A program made the translations under genes and the position numbers. 64,000 nt of DNA from Pseudoalteromonas rubra (GTDB lineage: Bacteria > Pseudomonadota > Gammaproteobacteria > Enterobacterales > Alteromonadaceae), in assembly GCF_005887115.1 (NCBI RefSeq), contig NZ_PNCJ01000023.1:108113-172112 (forward strand). The letters are read 5' to 3'. Shown here piece by piece: positions 27,448 through 35,322 of this stretch. Positions within the stretch are counted from its first letter, which is position 1; every line of letters begins with the position of its first letter. The notes below the pieces were generated by a model. The model was given only the letters and a program-made list of their open reading frames with translations. It did not search any database and was not told the DNA's origin.

Positions 27448-27483
27448 AATGCGTACATTGATGACTGAGCTATTGTACGCATT
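27448..27483. promoter_or_regulatory. Inverted repeat between capA and tyrR, possible operator
   Basis: Perfect 10-bp arms AATGCGTACA (27448-27457) and TGTACGCATT (27474-27483), 16-bp spacer; flanking TTAATA/TATTAA extends the symmetry imperfectly. It sits just upstream of the capA -35 and before tyrR, so one regulator could act on both genes. It does not fit the TyrR consensus. Confidence 0.45.
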
Positions 27484-27496
27484 AATACGTATTTTT

Positions 27497-27526
27497 TTCA
27501 CAGTGAGAATCTGTCTTTTTCATTAT
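27497..27526 (+). promoter_or_regulatory. Weak candidate promoter of tyrR
   Basis: TTCACA (27497-27502), 18-bp spacer, CATTAT (27521-27526). Both boxes deviate from consensus. Confidence 0.3.
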
Positions 27527-27634
27527 AGTTGCTGTGGCTAAAATCTCTGTCCAAATATGTTTACGTTTTGCTAGTCTGGGGTCTATTCTTAGAGTATGAT
27601 CCCGCAAAAGGTAGAAAACCGTTTTGAGGAACAA

Positions 27635-29191
27635 ATGCGTTTAGAAATTCACTGTGCCGATCGGATCGGTATTGCGCAGGAAATTTTGAATATCCTGGTA
27701 AAGTACCGGGTGGATCTAAAAGGAATAGAAGTTGATTCCGTCAATTGCAGAATGTATGTGAGTTTCCCCCCTATTGAGTTTGAGCAGTTTCAGAAAATTA
27801 TGCCTGAAATAAGACTGATAGACGGGGTGGAGGATGTTAGAACAACGGCTTTTCTGCCTTCGGAGCGTGAGCACAACGAGCTCAATACCTTACTCAGTGC
27901 ACTTCCCGATGGGGTTATATCTATTGATGCGAAAGGCTGGGTACGCCATTGTAACGATGCCGCATGTCGTGACCTGAACCAACCTGAAGCGGAGATTATC
28001 GGTGCCAATATTAATAACTTGCTGAAAGGGTTTAACTTTACCCGCTGGCTGGAAGGGAAAGATGTATTGGGCCAAACCACGCGGGTTGAAGTAGGCGGCG
28101 AAGACTTTATTGCTGATATTTTACCCATCTCTGTTCCACAAGGCCCTGAAGGAGATGTGCTGGCAGGGGCGGTCATCAATATTAAATCACAAAGCCGACT
28201 GGGTCAGCAGGTTAGCGCGTTTCGTCGCTACGGGCAGGAAAGTTTTGCTGCCATCCATAGCCAAAGTACCGCGATGCGACGAGTTGTCCGCGAAGCGCGA
28301 AAAATGGCACAGCTTGAAGCGCCAATTTTAATCACCGGTGAAACGGGAACGGGCAAAGAGCTACTTGCACGTGCCTGCCACTACGCGTCCAATCGCTCAT
28401 TAAAGCCTTTTATTGCGCTGTCATGCGCCTCTTTACCTGATGATGTCGCCGAGTCAGAGTTATTTGGCTATGCCGGTTACGAAGAAAACAGTGCGCCGAA
28501 ACGAGGCGTGCTGGAGCAGGCTGATGGTGGCACTGTATTCCTCGATGAAGTCGGTGAAATGTCAACTCAGCTACAAACCAAATTGCTGCGCTTTTTACAA
28601 GATGGCACATTCCGAAAAGTAGGTGATGAGAATGAAGTTAAGGTGAATGTGCGCATCATCGCCGCGACGCAAAAAGATCTTCCGGCAATGGTGCAAGAAG
28701 GCAGCTTCCGTGAAGACCTTTACTATCGTATCAATGTTTTAACACTGGAAATTGCGCCTTTGCGTGATCGCAAAGCCGACATTAAGTCACTCGCAGAGCA
28801 CTTTATTCAAAAATATGCTCAGCAAAGTGGTCATGCAACACCTGCTCTGGACGAGGAGTGTCTGCAGTTTCTGGAGCAATACCCATGGCCGGGTAATGTC
28901 AGACAATTGGAAAATGCCATCTATCGTGCTGTGTCTATGCTGGATGACAATGAGCTTCGTATAGAGCACCTTCAGTTACCGACCTTTACCCATGATCTGG
29001 GTTATCTGGAATCAGACTTTGAAGGAACACTAGAGCAGGCGGTCAAGCGTTTTGAAGCAACTTTGCTGCGGAAACTCTACCCAGCTTATCCCAGCTCACG
29101 CCAGCTGGCTAAACGATTAGGATTAAGTCATACCGCAGTTGCAAATAAGCTCAGAGAGTACGGCATTAACCGAAAAACAGTGAAAGTATAA
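27635..29191 (+). CDS. tyrR: Transcriptional regulator TyrR
   Basis: Controls aromatic amino-acid genes in response to tyrosine and phenylalanine. The 518 residues have the TyrR order: ACT domain from the first residue (MRLEIHCADRIGIAQEIL), PAS (about 75-185), AAA+ ATPase (Walker A GETGTGKE, Walker B VFLDEVGEM, arginine finger region ENAIYRAV), and a C-terminal HTH (SSRQLAKRLGLSHTAVANKL). The GAFTGA loop needed for sigma-54 contact is absent (GYAGYEENSAPKRG instead), as in E. coli TyrR, so it should work with sigma-70 promoters. ATG at 27635 is chosen over the upstream in-frame ATG because GAGGAA precedes it and the ACT domain then starts at residue 1. A likely target is the box before hppD. 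Confidence 0.95.
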   Translation: MRLEIHCADRIGIAQEILNILVKYRVDLKGIEVDSVNCRMYVSFPPIEFEQFQKIMPEIRLIDGVEDVRTTAFLPSEREHNELNTLLSALPDGVISIDAKGWVRHCNDAACRDLNQPEAEIIGANINNLLKGFNFTRWLEGKDVLGQTTRVEVGGEDFIADILPISVPQGPEGDVLAGAVINIKSQSRLGQQVSAFRRYGQESFAAIHSQSTAMRRVVREARKMAQLEAPILITGETGTGKELLARACHYASNRSLKPFIALSCASLPDDVAESELFGYAGYEENSAPKRGVLEQADGGTVFLDEVGEMSTQLQTKLLRFLQDGTFRKVGDENEVKVNVRIIAATQKDLPAMVQEGSFREDLYYRINVLTLEIAPLRDRKADIKSLAEHFIQKYAQQSGHATPALDEECLQFLEQYPWPGNVRQLENAIYRAVSMLDDNELRIEHLQLPTFTHDLGYLESDFEGTLEQAVKRFEATLLRKLYPAYPSSRQLAKRLGLSHTAVANKLREYGINRKTVKV

Positions 29192-29196
29192 AGTGA

Positions 29197-29213
29197 GGGG
29201 ACTGTCAGTCCCC
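29197..29213. terminator. Hairpin between convergent tyrR and the hypothetical gene
   Basis: Perfect 7-bp arms GGGGACT (29197-29203) and AGTCCCC (29207-29213), 3-nt loop. It is placed to serve both convergent genes. Confidence 0.6.
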
Positions 29214-29705
29214 TTATTTCTTCGTGCCCATATTTTTGGTCACGCCGTCCAGCTTAATATTATCAATACCATGCTCGGTAAACTTGATGGTGACACTGAT
29301 GTTGTTGCGTACCAGAAAGTAGTCAATGTCATCCAGACGCAACACATAATCTCCTTTTACGGGGCTCATAAATTGCTTTTTGAACAGCTCAAGTTTGTGG
29401 TCTCCAAGCTGCCAGCTGAACCCTTCGATAAAACCGGGATTAAACTCCTGGATCCAGACCTTTGAATCATCTTTGCTGAGTGTAATGGCTATGGAGTACG
29501 ATTCGGGCAACTGAGCCATATCATAGCTATTATCCCCAATGCGAAATTTCTGTGCACCATTTTGCCAGCCAAAGCCAAAATTAAACTCTTTTTCTATGCC
29601 GGTGGGGTAAAGCAGCTGACCTTTGCCGGGTAAGTCAAAATCAGCCCAGGCATGTCCCGCACTGAACAAGGTCAATAAATACACTAGCTTGGTTATACAA
29701 TTCAT
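29214..29705 (-). CDS. Exported protein of unknown function
   Basis: A 163-residue protein with a signal peptide (MNCITKLVYLLTLFSAGHAWA). The mature part is beta-rich with FGFGWQNGAQKFRIG, SIAITLSKDDSKVWIQEF and YVLRLDDIDYFLV. It has no cysteine after the signal, no membrane span and no motif that I recognise. The start is ATG at 29703-29705; an adjacent TTG directly before it is an alternative, and the ribosome site is weak. It converges on tyrR and shares its terminator hairpin. Its divergent neighbour, the thioesterase gene, is about 150 bp away. Confidence 0.6.
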   Translation of the reverse strand: MNCITKLVYLLTLFSAGHAWADFDLPGKGQLLYPTGIEKEFNFGFGWQNGAQKFRIGDNSYDMAQLPESYSIAITLSKDDSKVWIQEFNPGFIEGFSWQLGDHKLELFKKQFMSPVKGDYVLRLDDIDYFLVRNNISVTIKFTEHGIDNIKLDGVTKNMGTKK

Positions 29706-29854
29706 CAAGTTACACTCTTGTTAGTCTTGCATAAAAGTTAATGCACAAACGCACTTTTCGCAAGTTGTGCATGTAGAGGGGGATTAATTCCTGCTTGTTG
29801 TGAAACTCGGCTGTGCTAAACTCGAGTTTTATGCTAACTGGTTGGACCAATAAC

Positions 29855-30394
29855 ATGAATCTGTATTTCCGCTTACTGTGGTTGTTCTGGCGGATCCGTC
29901 GGAATAAAGCCACGCAACCTTTGCTCGACGTGATTGATATTAACTTCAGAGCACTGCCGAGTGACTGTGATATTAATTTACACCTGACTAACTCGCGTTA
30001 TCTTGCCATGATGGATTTAGCGCGCACCTGGATGACTGAGCGGGTAGGGCTATTCAGTGCGATTATGAAACGTCGCTGGTTTCCCATTGTGAATGCCACC
30101 GCGATCACTTATATCCGAGACATCAAACCACTACAAGAGTTTACTGTGTCAACGCGGCTAGTTGGCTGGGATCACAAATATTTTTATATCGAGCAGAAAT
30201 TTCATTCAGACCGTGGTCTGCATGCAATAGCTTATGTACGTGGCGTGTTTAAAAGTCGTCAGGGCGTGATCAGTGTTGAAGAAATGCTGGAAGTTGCCGG
30301 GTTTACTGGTGAAGCGCCAATCTTGCCCGAGGAAGTGGTTCACTGGAAAGAAATGCTGGAACAAAAGAAAGCACGCAATAATAAAGTGGCATAA
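29855..30394 (+). CDS. Hotdog-fold thioesterase-like protein
   Basis: A 179-residue protein with a short hydrophobic N-terminus (NLYFRLLWLFWRIRRN), then a 4-hydroxybenzoyl-CoA thioesterase-like hotdog domain. Recognisable features are SDCDINLHLTNSRYLAMMDLART with the Asn/Tyr/Asp region of the active helix, and the strands TYIRDIKPLQEFTVSTRLVGWDHKYFYIEQKF. It should act on an acyl-CoA or acyl-ACP, perhaps at the membrane; the substrate is unknown. ATG at 29855 gives the usual family N-terminus. In-frame ATGs at 29813 and 29831 are possible but have no better ribosome site. It appears monocistronic, with a hairpin right after its stop. Confidence 0.8.
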   Translation: MNLYFRLLWLFWRIRRNKATQPLLDVIDINFRALPSDCDINLHLTNSRYLAMMDLARTWMTERVGLFSAIMKRRWFPIVNATAITYIRDIKPLQEFTVSTRLVGWDHKYFYIEQKFHSDRGLHAIAYVRGVFKSRQGVISVEEMLEVAGFTGEAPILPEEVVHWKEMLEQKKARNNKVA

Positions 30395-30395
30395 A

Positions 30396-30416
30396 GGGTC
30401 ATAGTGTTTATGACCC
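30396..30416 (+). terminator. Hairpin after the thioesterase gene
   Basis: Arms GGGTCATA (30396-30403) and TATGACCC (30409-30416), 5-nt loop, two bases after the stop codon. No T run. Confidence 0.45.
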
Positions 30417-30444
30417 CTGGGGATTGAGAAAGTAACTCTGTATC

Positions 30445-30465
30445 GTGCCCACATCGTGTGGGCAC
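30445..30465 (-). terminator. Hairpin after ompW
   Basis: Perfect 9-bp arms GTGCCCACA (30445-30453) and TGTGGGCAC (30457-30465), 3-nt loop. No T run. The arms match the hairpin at 8543-8567. Confidence 0.45.
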
Positions 30466-30474
30466 CTTAAATCA

Positions 30475-31125
30475 TTAGAACTTGTACTTCACACCGAACA
30501 TAGCAACAATCGGGTCTAACTCTACATCTGAAGTTAGCGCTTGCTTACCATCTGCATAAACGGTTGCATCAGTATTAATGTCCATTTTAGAAATCATACC
30601 GTGTAGGCCCCATTTGTCGTTCAGGTCATAGTTGAAACCGACCTGAAGTGCCACGCCGAATGAGCTGTCCAGATCTACCTTTACGTCATCTGTTTCTAAA
30701 GTGGCTTTCAGCGCTGCAGATGCTTCTTCATCAAAGAATACGGTGTAGTTCAGACCTGCGCCAACAAATGGGCGGAATTTAGCATTGGGAGCAAAGAAGT
30801 GATACTGAGCCAGTAGTGTTGGTGGCAAGTGTTTCACTTTTGCAATATCGTTGCCCGCCAAGCCACCTGCACCTTCTACAGTGTGTGAAAAAGGTGTTGC
30901 TGCAATCAATTCAAAAACGATGTTGTCGTTATACTGATAGTCGAATGTAATACCCAGCTGAGTATCAGAATCTGCGACCAAACCTAAAGTTCTATTTTCA
31001 TTAATGGCTGATGCAGTGTCACTCGGATTAACGTTAATTGCGCCCACATTTACACTGAATTGAGCCTGAGCCAGTGGAGCAGTTAGCATCAGCGTAGATA
31101 GGATAGCGGCAGTAAGTTTTTTCAT
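30475..31125 (-). CDS. ompW: Outer-membrane protein OmpW
   Basis: Small 8-stranded barrel that passes hydrophobic molecules across the outer membrane. The 216 residues begin with signal peptide MKKLTAAILSTLMLTAPLAQA. OmpW features include VNVGAINVNPSDTAS, DSDTQLGITFDYQYNDNIVFELIAATPFSH, the conserved HLPPTLLAQYHF segment, RPFVGAGLNYT, and the C-terminal FGVKYKF ending in Phe. ATG at 31123-31125 is preferred because GGAG is six bases upstream, while the ATG at 31131 touches that GGAG. Probably monocistronic. Confidence 0.93.
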   Translation of the reverse strand: MKKLTAAILSTLMLTAPLAQAQFSVNVGAINVNPSDTASAINENRTLGLVADSDTQLGITFDYQYNDNIVFELIAATPFSHTVEGAGGLAGNDIAKVKHLPPTLLAQYHFFAPNAKFRPFVGAGLNYTVFFDEEASAALKATLETDDVKVDLDSSFGVALQVGFNYDLNDKWGLHGMISKMDINTDATVYADGKQALTSDVELDPIVAMFGVKYKF

Positions 31126-31293
31126 TTTCATCTCCTGAACCTGTACAAGGTAAATCTTTTTGTTGCAGCTATCATAGGCCGATGGGATTTTTCAAAAACT
31201 GTTCTAGATCAATATTCAAATTGCGAGGTTTCAGAAAAAATTGAAAACTTGATTTAGATTAAGTTTTTGACTCAGATGGCCTGTGACGGCAGC

Positions 31294-32058
31294 TTAATTA
31301 TCCTGGATCATTTCGGTTTCACAGCCGCCCAGATGCTTCAGGAGTTCATCGAGGTGGCGCTTAGTGACGTCATTGAGCATGTCGCGATTGAAGCGCAGTG
31401 CCAGCTGGCACATTTTGGTATCGACAAAGCCTTCAACCGCCACTATGCGAACGGGCACTGCGTATAAAGGGGAGATCAGCAAATTTCCATCGTTCAGATC
31501 AAAGACATCCAGCTCAAGCTCATAGGTATTAAATAAGTGCATTTCTCGGCTATACGGCGATTGCAACAACATACCAGTTTGACTGATGTTTTTTACGTGC
31601 CCCGATAGTGTGCGGCTACCAGTGCGGATCCGAACACTGTGTTCTGGCAAACCGGATAGTCTGATTGCACCACGCCGGCTGATGGTGTTCCAGGATTTGT
31701 GAACTGTTTCTTCGAGCTTATCTGCGGTGAAGGGTTTCATCATATATTGTGATACCCCGTTTTGGATAGCGCAGACCACATGTTCCCTGTCCCCCAGCGA
31801 ACTCATCATAATGAAAGGGATTTTACTGTGCTTTTTTGACCTTCTGACCCGTTTAAGCAGCTCTTCACCGTCGAGATTTGGCATTTGCCAGTCTGCAATG
31901 ATGATATCGATATGGCGGGCGTCGAGCAGTTCTAGTGCAGCCTGACCATCCTCTGCGGTGTAGACATTTTCTGCGCCTAACCGGTTGACTAAAGTGGTAC
32001 GAACCAGGTTTCTAACCAGCTGGCAGTCGTCGACGACCAAAAAACTGACATCCTGCAT
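31294..32058 (-). CDS. Response regulator with C-terminal PilZ-like domain
   Basis: A 254-residue protein. The N-terminal receiver domain (about 1-125) has the acidic pair in VVDDCQ, phospho-acceptor Asp in IIADWQMPNLDG, Ser in MMSSLG and Lys in MMKPF. The C-terminal part (about 130-235) resembles PilZ, with the (D/N)xSxxG motif as NISQTGM, but the upstream RxxxR is only loosely present, so c-di-GMP binding is uncertain. No DNA-binding domain is seen, so output is probably by protein contact, for instance on motility or surface attachment. No kinase gene is adjacent. ATG at 32056-32058 follows AAGGA by eight or nine bases. Confidence 0.85.
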   Translation of the reverse strand: MQDVSFLVVDDCQLVRNLVRTTLVNRLGAENVYTAEDGQAALELLDARHIDIIIADWQMPNLDGEELLKRVRRSKKHSKIPFIMMSSLGDREHVVCAIQNGVSQYMMKPFTADKLEETVHKSWNTISRRGAIRLSGLPEHSVRIRTGSRTLSGHVKNISQTGMLLQSPYSREMHLFNTYELELDVFDLNDGNLLISPLYAVPVRIVAVEGFVDTKMCQLALRFNRDMLNDVTKRHLDELLKHLGGCETEMIQDN

Positions 32059-32399
32059 TACTAGTTCCTTATCTTGCAGCAATTATAACCCAATAGTGGC
32101 TTCCGGGACCTCAGATTAGGCTAACAATTCTAACCTTCACATACTTAGTTCTAGCATACTCCGGGCAATTGACAACCTGTTATCGAAATTGACCAATATA
32201 TGACAAGGCTCTGGGGTTTGTTGTGTTCTGTGCAATAGGTGCTTGTCACAAAACTGCCTTGCAGCCGACATGAACTGGTCACGCTTGAACGGTGTAATCG
32301 GGGGAGAGAACCATGACAACTGGATAAGAAGTGACTGATTGACCGTGGCCAAATCGGATCCCAGTGCGCTTAGTATTCAGAATACAGGAAATGTATAGT
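32059..32399. other. Intergenic region between the divergent response regulator and dapE genes
   Basis: No convincing gene or named site. A 71-codon minus-strand frame (32137-32352) has no family resemblance and is not called. Promoters for both flanking genes should lie here. Confidence 0.4.
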
Positions 32400-33578
32400 A
32401 TGCCTTCCCATGCGACAAAACCCGCTGCCAAACACAGCCCGCAACATGATACCGTCAATACCTTGAGACGCCTGATTTCTGCACCGTCTGTCACCCCTGA
32501 TGATGCCGGTACAATAGAGTATCTTACAAAGCGTCTGAGTGCTTTAGGATTTGAATGTACGCCCCTTGACCGTAATGGCGTTCGCAACTTGGTGGCCAGA
32601 CGGCAGTTTGGTCCTGGTCCCGTTATGGCCTTTGCGGGGCATGTTGACGTGGTACCGGCCAATCCCAGAGGCTGGATAGCACATCCGTTTGCTGCGGCTG
32701 TGATTGATGATGTCATTTATGGGCGCGGGGCGGCAGATATGAAGGGCGGTGTTGCAGCCATGCTCAGTGCAACGGCACGTTTGTGTGAACAGGCGCAGCA
32801 TTGTCAGGGGACGCTATTTTGGCTGATCACCTCAGATGAAGAGGGGGAAGCTGAATATGGGTCTAAAGTTATGGCTGAATATCTGGCTCAACAAGGTATT
32901 GTGCTGAACGCCTGTTTGGTTGGCGAGCCTACCTCACATCAACAGGTCGGTGACACGATTAAAAATGGGCGTCGTGGTGCCATCTCCGGACGGATACAAA
33001 TTCAGGGCAAAGCAGGGCATGTTGCTTACCCGGAGCAAACCATTAATGCGGCTCATATCGCCGGAGAGCTGGTTAATGAGTTGGCAAACATCAGCTGGTG
33101 GAAAGATGTACTGGGTTCGCAAACAAGTTTGCAGGTTACTGGCCTGACAGTGCCAGAGATCGTTGATAACCTGGTCCCAGCCAGCTGTGAAATAACTTTC
33201 AATGTGCGCTACAGTCACGCGTACAAAAGCCAGGAAATTTATCAGATAGTGGCGCAGGCGCTGGCACCTTGGTGTGAGCATCTCAGCGTACAATGGGAGC
33301 GCCCGTGTGAGTCTTACTACACAGGGAGTCGCGAAGCCGAATGTTTCCTTAACCTGGTTGAACAAGCGATATTTCGAGTCAGAGGTCAGTTTCCGGCGCT
33401 TAGTACCGCAGGCGGTACCTCGGATGGGCGCTTTTTTGCTTCAAGTGAGACTCAGGTGATTGAGTGTGGGGTCAAAAACGACTCTATTCATCAGGTAAAT
33501 GAACATGTATCACTCGCAGATCTCCAGGCCATTGAGGAAATCTATACTGCGGTTTTGACCGACTTCTTTGGCGTTTGA
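32400..33578 (+). CDS. dapE: Succinyl-diaminopimelate desuccinylase
   Basis: Makes LL-2,6-diaminopimelate and succinate from N-succinyl-diaminopimelate in lysine and peptidoglycan precursor synthesis. The 392 residues are slightly longer than the usual 375 or so, through an N-terminal extension. M20 zinc motifs are present: FAGHVDVVP (His), GRGAADMKGG (bridging Asp), TSDEEGEAEYG (catalytic Glu pair), VGEPTS (Glu), and C-terminal KNDSIHQVNEHV (His). The DapE-type TAGGTSDGRF signature is also clear. The start is ATG at 32400, nine bases after AGGAA; an ATG at 32391 touches the ribosome site and is less likely. A second DapE-like role, such as a peptidase, cannot be excluded. Confidence 0.9.
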   Translation: MPSHATKPAAKHSPQHDTVNTLRRLISAPSVTPDDAGTIEYLTKRLSALGFECTPLDRNGVRNLVARRQFGPGPVMAFAGHVDVVPANPRGWIAHPFAAAVIDDVIYGRGAADMKGGVAAMLSATARLCEQAQHCQGTLFWLITSDEEGEAEYGSKVMAEYLAQQGIVLNACLVGEPTSHQQVGDTIKNGRRGAISGRIQIQGKAGHVAYPEQTINAAHIAGELVNELANISWWKDVLGSQTSLQVTGLTVPEIVDNLVPASCEITFNVRYSHAYKSQEIYQIVAQALAPWCEHLSVQWERPCESYYTGSREAECFLNLVEQAIFRVRGQFPALSTAGGTSDGRFFASSETQVIECGVKNDSIHQVNEHVSLADLQAIEEIYTAVLTDFFGV

Positions 33579-33595
33579 ACCCCACACTGTGGAAA

Positions 33596-34132
33596 CTACT
33601 GAGCCAGTTCCTTGCGCAGTTGTTTCTGCATGGCTCTTAGCCCTTGTATTTTCTCTCGTGCTTCCTGAAGTTGTTGCTCTGGGAGTTTATGCCTGACTCC
33701 TTTTTCCAGCAGCAGCTCTAGTCGGGCGACTTTTTTATCCACTGCGGCGATATAGTCCTGTTTCATCTTATCCATTTCGTCAGACTGATAGGCCTGGTAG
33801 GCTTGATGATCGGATAGGTCTCCAGAATATACCCGGGCCGGCGTACTTGAGGCTATGGGCGGGATATAAGGTGCGTCTTCTGGCGTAGGTTCTTCACTGG
33901 GATCGGCTACAGCAGCAGGCATTTTAGCTGTGCTGACCAAAGGCATCGAAATCGCCGTGGTTTCGGAGACGGTTGATGTGTTGTGTTGATACCCTGCTTG
34001 CTCAGTGGGGGCAGAGGTGCGCTGTGAGTGCACCTCTGCAGTGGGCAAAGGCGCAAGGGATGACAGGACCCAAAGTGCATAACCCAAACCTGTCAGGACG
34101 AACGCCAGTGTGACTGTCTGTAAACGGGTCAT
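33596..34132 (-). CDS. Membrane-anchored coiled protein, possible secretion chaperone
   Basis: A 178-residue protein with one N-terminal span (VTLAFVLTGLGYALWVLSSL, about 6-25), a Pro/Ser/Thr-rich linker of about 75 residues, and a charged helical C-terminus (MDKMKQDYIAAVDKKVARLE, then EKIQGLRAMQKQLRKELAQ). That topology resembles lipase-specific foldases, which are anchored in the inner membrane and fold an exported lipase. It is the third gene of an operon after a zinc phospholipase C-like enzyme and an isomerase, and its ATG overlaps the stop of the isomerase gene as TGATG. The chaperone idea is inference from topology and context; no family is recognised. Confidence 0.65.
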   Translation of the reverse strand: MTRLQTVTLAFVLTGLGYALWVLSSLAPLPTAEVHSQRTSAPTEQAGYQHNTSTVSETTAISMPLVSTAKMPAAVADPSEEPTPEDAPYIPPIASSTPARVYSGDLSDHQAYQAYQSDEMDKMKQDYIAAVDKKVARLELLLEKGVRHKLPEQQLQEAREKIQGLRAMQKQLRKELAQ

Positions 34133-35322
34133 CAGAGCGTGACCCCATGCTGCGTTTGCCAATGTCTGAATCTTTGCTGATAGGCGGCTTGGGCATGTTG
34201 CTTGGTCAAAGTTTCTAATGCCCGATAACGCACCGTTTCACTGTCCTCAGCGTGATAGGCATATTCAGGGTTTTGGCTATACACCACGGCCCAACGACCC
34301 GAGGGAGTTCTCACCGGAGGGGACAATTTGCCTGGCTGATTGCTGAAAGCCAGCTGTGCAAGCCAGCGATTTTGATGTTTCCGGGTAATGAAAATCGCGG
34401 AGGATCTGCCTGCAGAATCGAATTCGTTGTGTTTTTGTGTCTCTTTTAGAGCCTGTGCTATGCCTTTTTTACTCATGAGGCGATGAAATTGTTGTGCCTG
34501 CGCCTGTGACTCAAACGTGGCTGCAACGGCTTCCAGTTGTGATTTGTACCTAAAGTCTTTGCGGTGCTGTTTGTAATAGCGGTGAATTTCAGTTTGAGTG
34601 ATAGATGCTCTGAGCTGCTCCAGGTATGCGCTGCGTTCGCCGTGCAACTGTGCCTTGATCCCTAAAAATGCCAGCATCGGGGGACGTAACAGCTCGCCTT
34701 TAGCTAGCAGTTTCAGGCGCGACAGAGTCAACCCATGCTTTGCCAGTAAAGGCATGGCTTTGTTGGTGAGCTTTGCATAGTAGCGCCATTCATCAAGCTG
34801 ATGGGCTAGCAAGCCGATATCGCCCTGATGAAGACGAAATCGATTTTGCATTGATTGGCTGGTTAGCAAGTCCGCCATGGTTACTTTGGGTGTGTCGAGA
34901 ATCAGCACTTGTTGCCACTGTTCGAGTTGCCTTGCCTGGTAGCTACCGGTAGCGGGGTAATCTCCAAGTAGTTCACAAAGCGCTTGTGCGCTAAAAGGGG
35001 CAGCTGATTTCTCTTTTTTGATGGATTTGAGTTCGGGAAATTGATGCGTAAGCAAAGTGACAATAAGACGACGGATATGGTAGTCATTATCAAATCCAAC
35101 ACTGGATTGACGGATCATTAGCTCGGGGTTGAGTTGCTGGGCTGTCGCCAGCAAAAACTGATTTTCAAGCAAGTGCTTTTTCAGGTCTGCCGAGGATAAA
35201 CTGCGATCCTGCTGCGTATAGAGAGACTGCATCAGAGCCAGTTCAGGCTTAGTTAGTTGAGTCAGTGTTGCCCAACATGGCAGGCTTAAACAGCCTGCCA
35301 GGAGTAAAACAAGGTAGTTCAT
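34132..35322 (-). CDS. Exported SurA/PpiC-type peptidyl-prolyl isomerase
   Basis: A 396-residue protein with a signal peptide (MNYLVLLLAGCLSLPCWA). A helical SurA-like N-terminal region is followed by a parvulin-type domain around residues 255-365, with LAFSNQPGKLSPPVRTPSGRWAVVYSQ as its most typical part. The last segment is helical. It should assist folding of exported proteins in the periplasm. The start overlaps the stop of the phospholipase C-like gene as TAATG, and its stop overlaps the next start as TGATG. It is therefore tightly tied to both and may be a dedicated helper for the upstream enzyme rather than the general SurA. Isomerase activity is not certain, since some parvulin core residues are hard to place by eye. 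Confidence 0.75.
   Translation of the reverse strand: MNYLVLLLAGCLSLPCWATLTQLTKPELALMQSLYTQQDRSLSSADLKKHLLENQFLLATAQQLNPELMIRQSSVGFDNDYHIRRLIVTLLTHQFPELKSIKKEKSAAPFSAQALCELLGDYPATGSYQARQLEQWQQVLILDTPKVTMADLLTSQSMQNRFRLHQGDIGLLAHQLDEWRYYAKLTNKAMPLLAKHGLTLSRLKLLAKGELLRPPMLAFLGIKAQLHGERSAYLEQLRASITQTEIHRYYKQHRKDFRYKSQLEAVAATFESQAQAQQFHRLMSKKGIAQALKETQKHNEFDSAGRSSAIFITRKHQNRWLAQLAFSNQPGKLSPPVRTPSGRWAVVYSQNPEYAYHAEDSETVRYRALETLTKQHAQAAYQQRFRHWQTQHGVTL

Noticed and set aside
32137..32352. 71-codon minus-strand frame between the response regulator and dapE
   Set aside because: No ribosome site, no recognisable domain, and it occupies the expected divergent promoter region.
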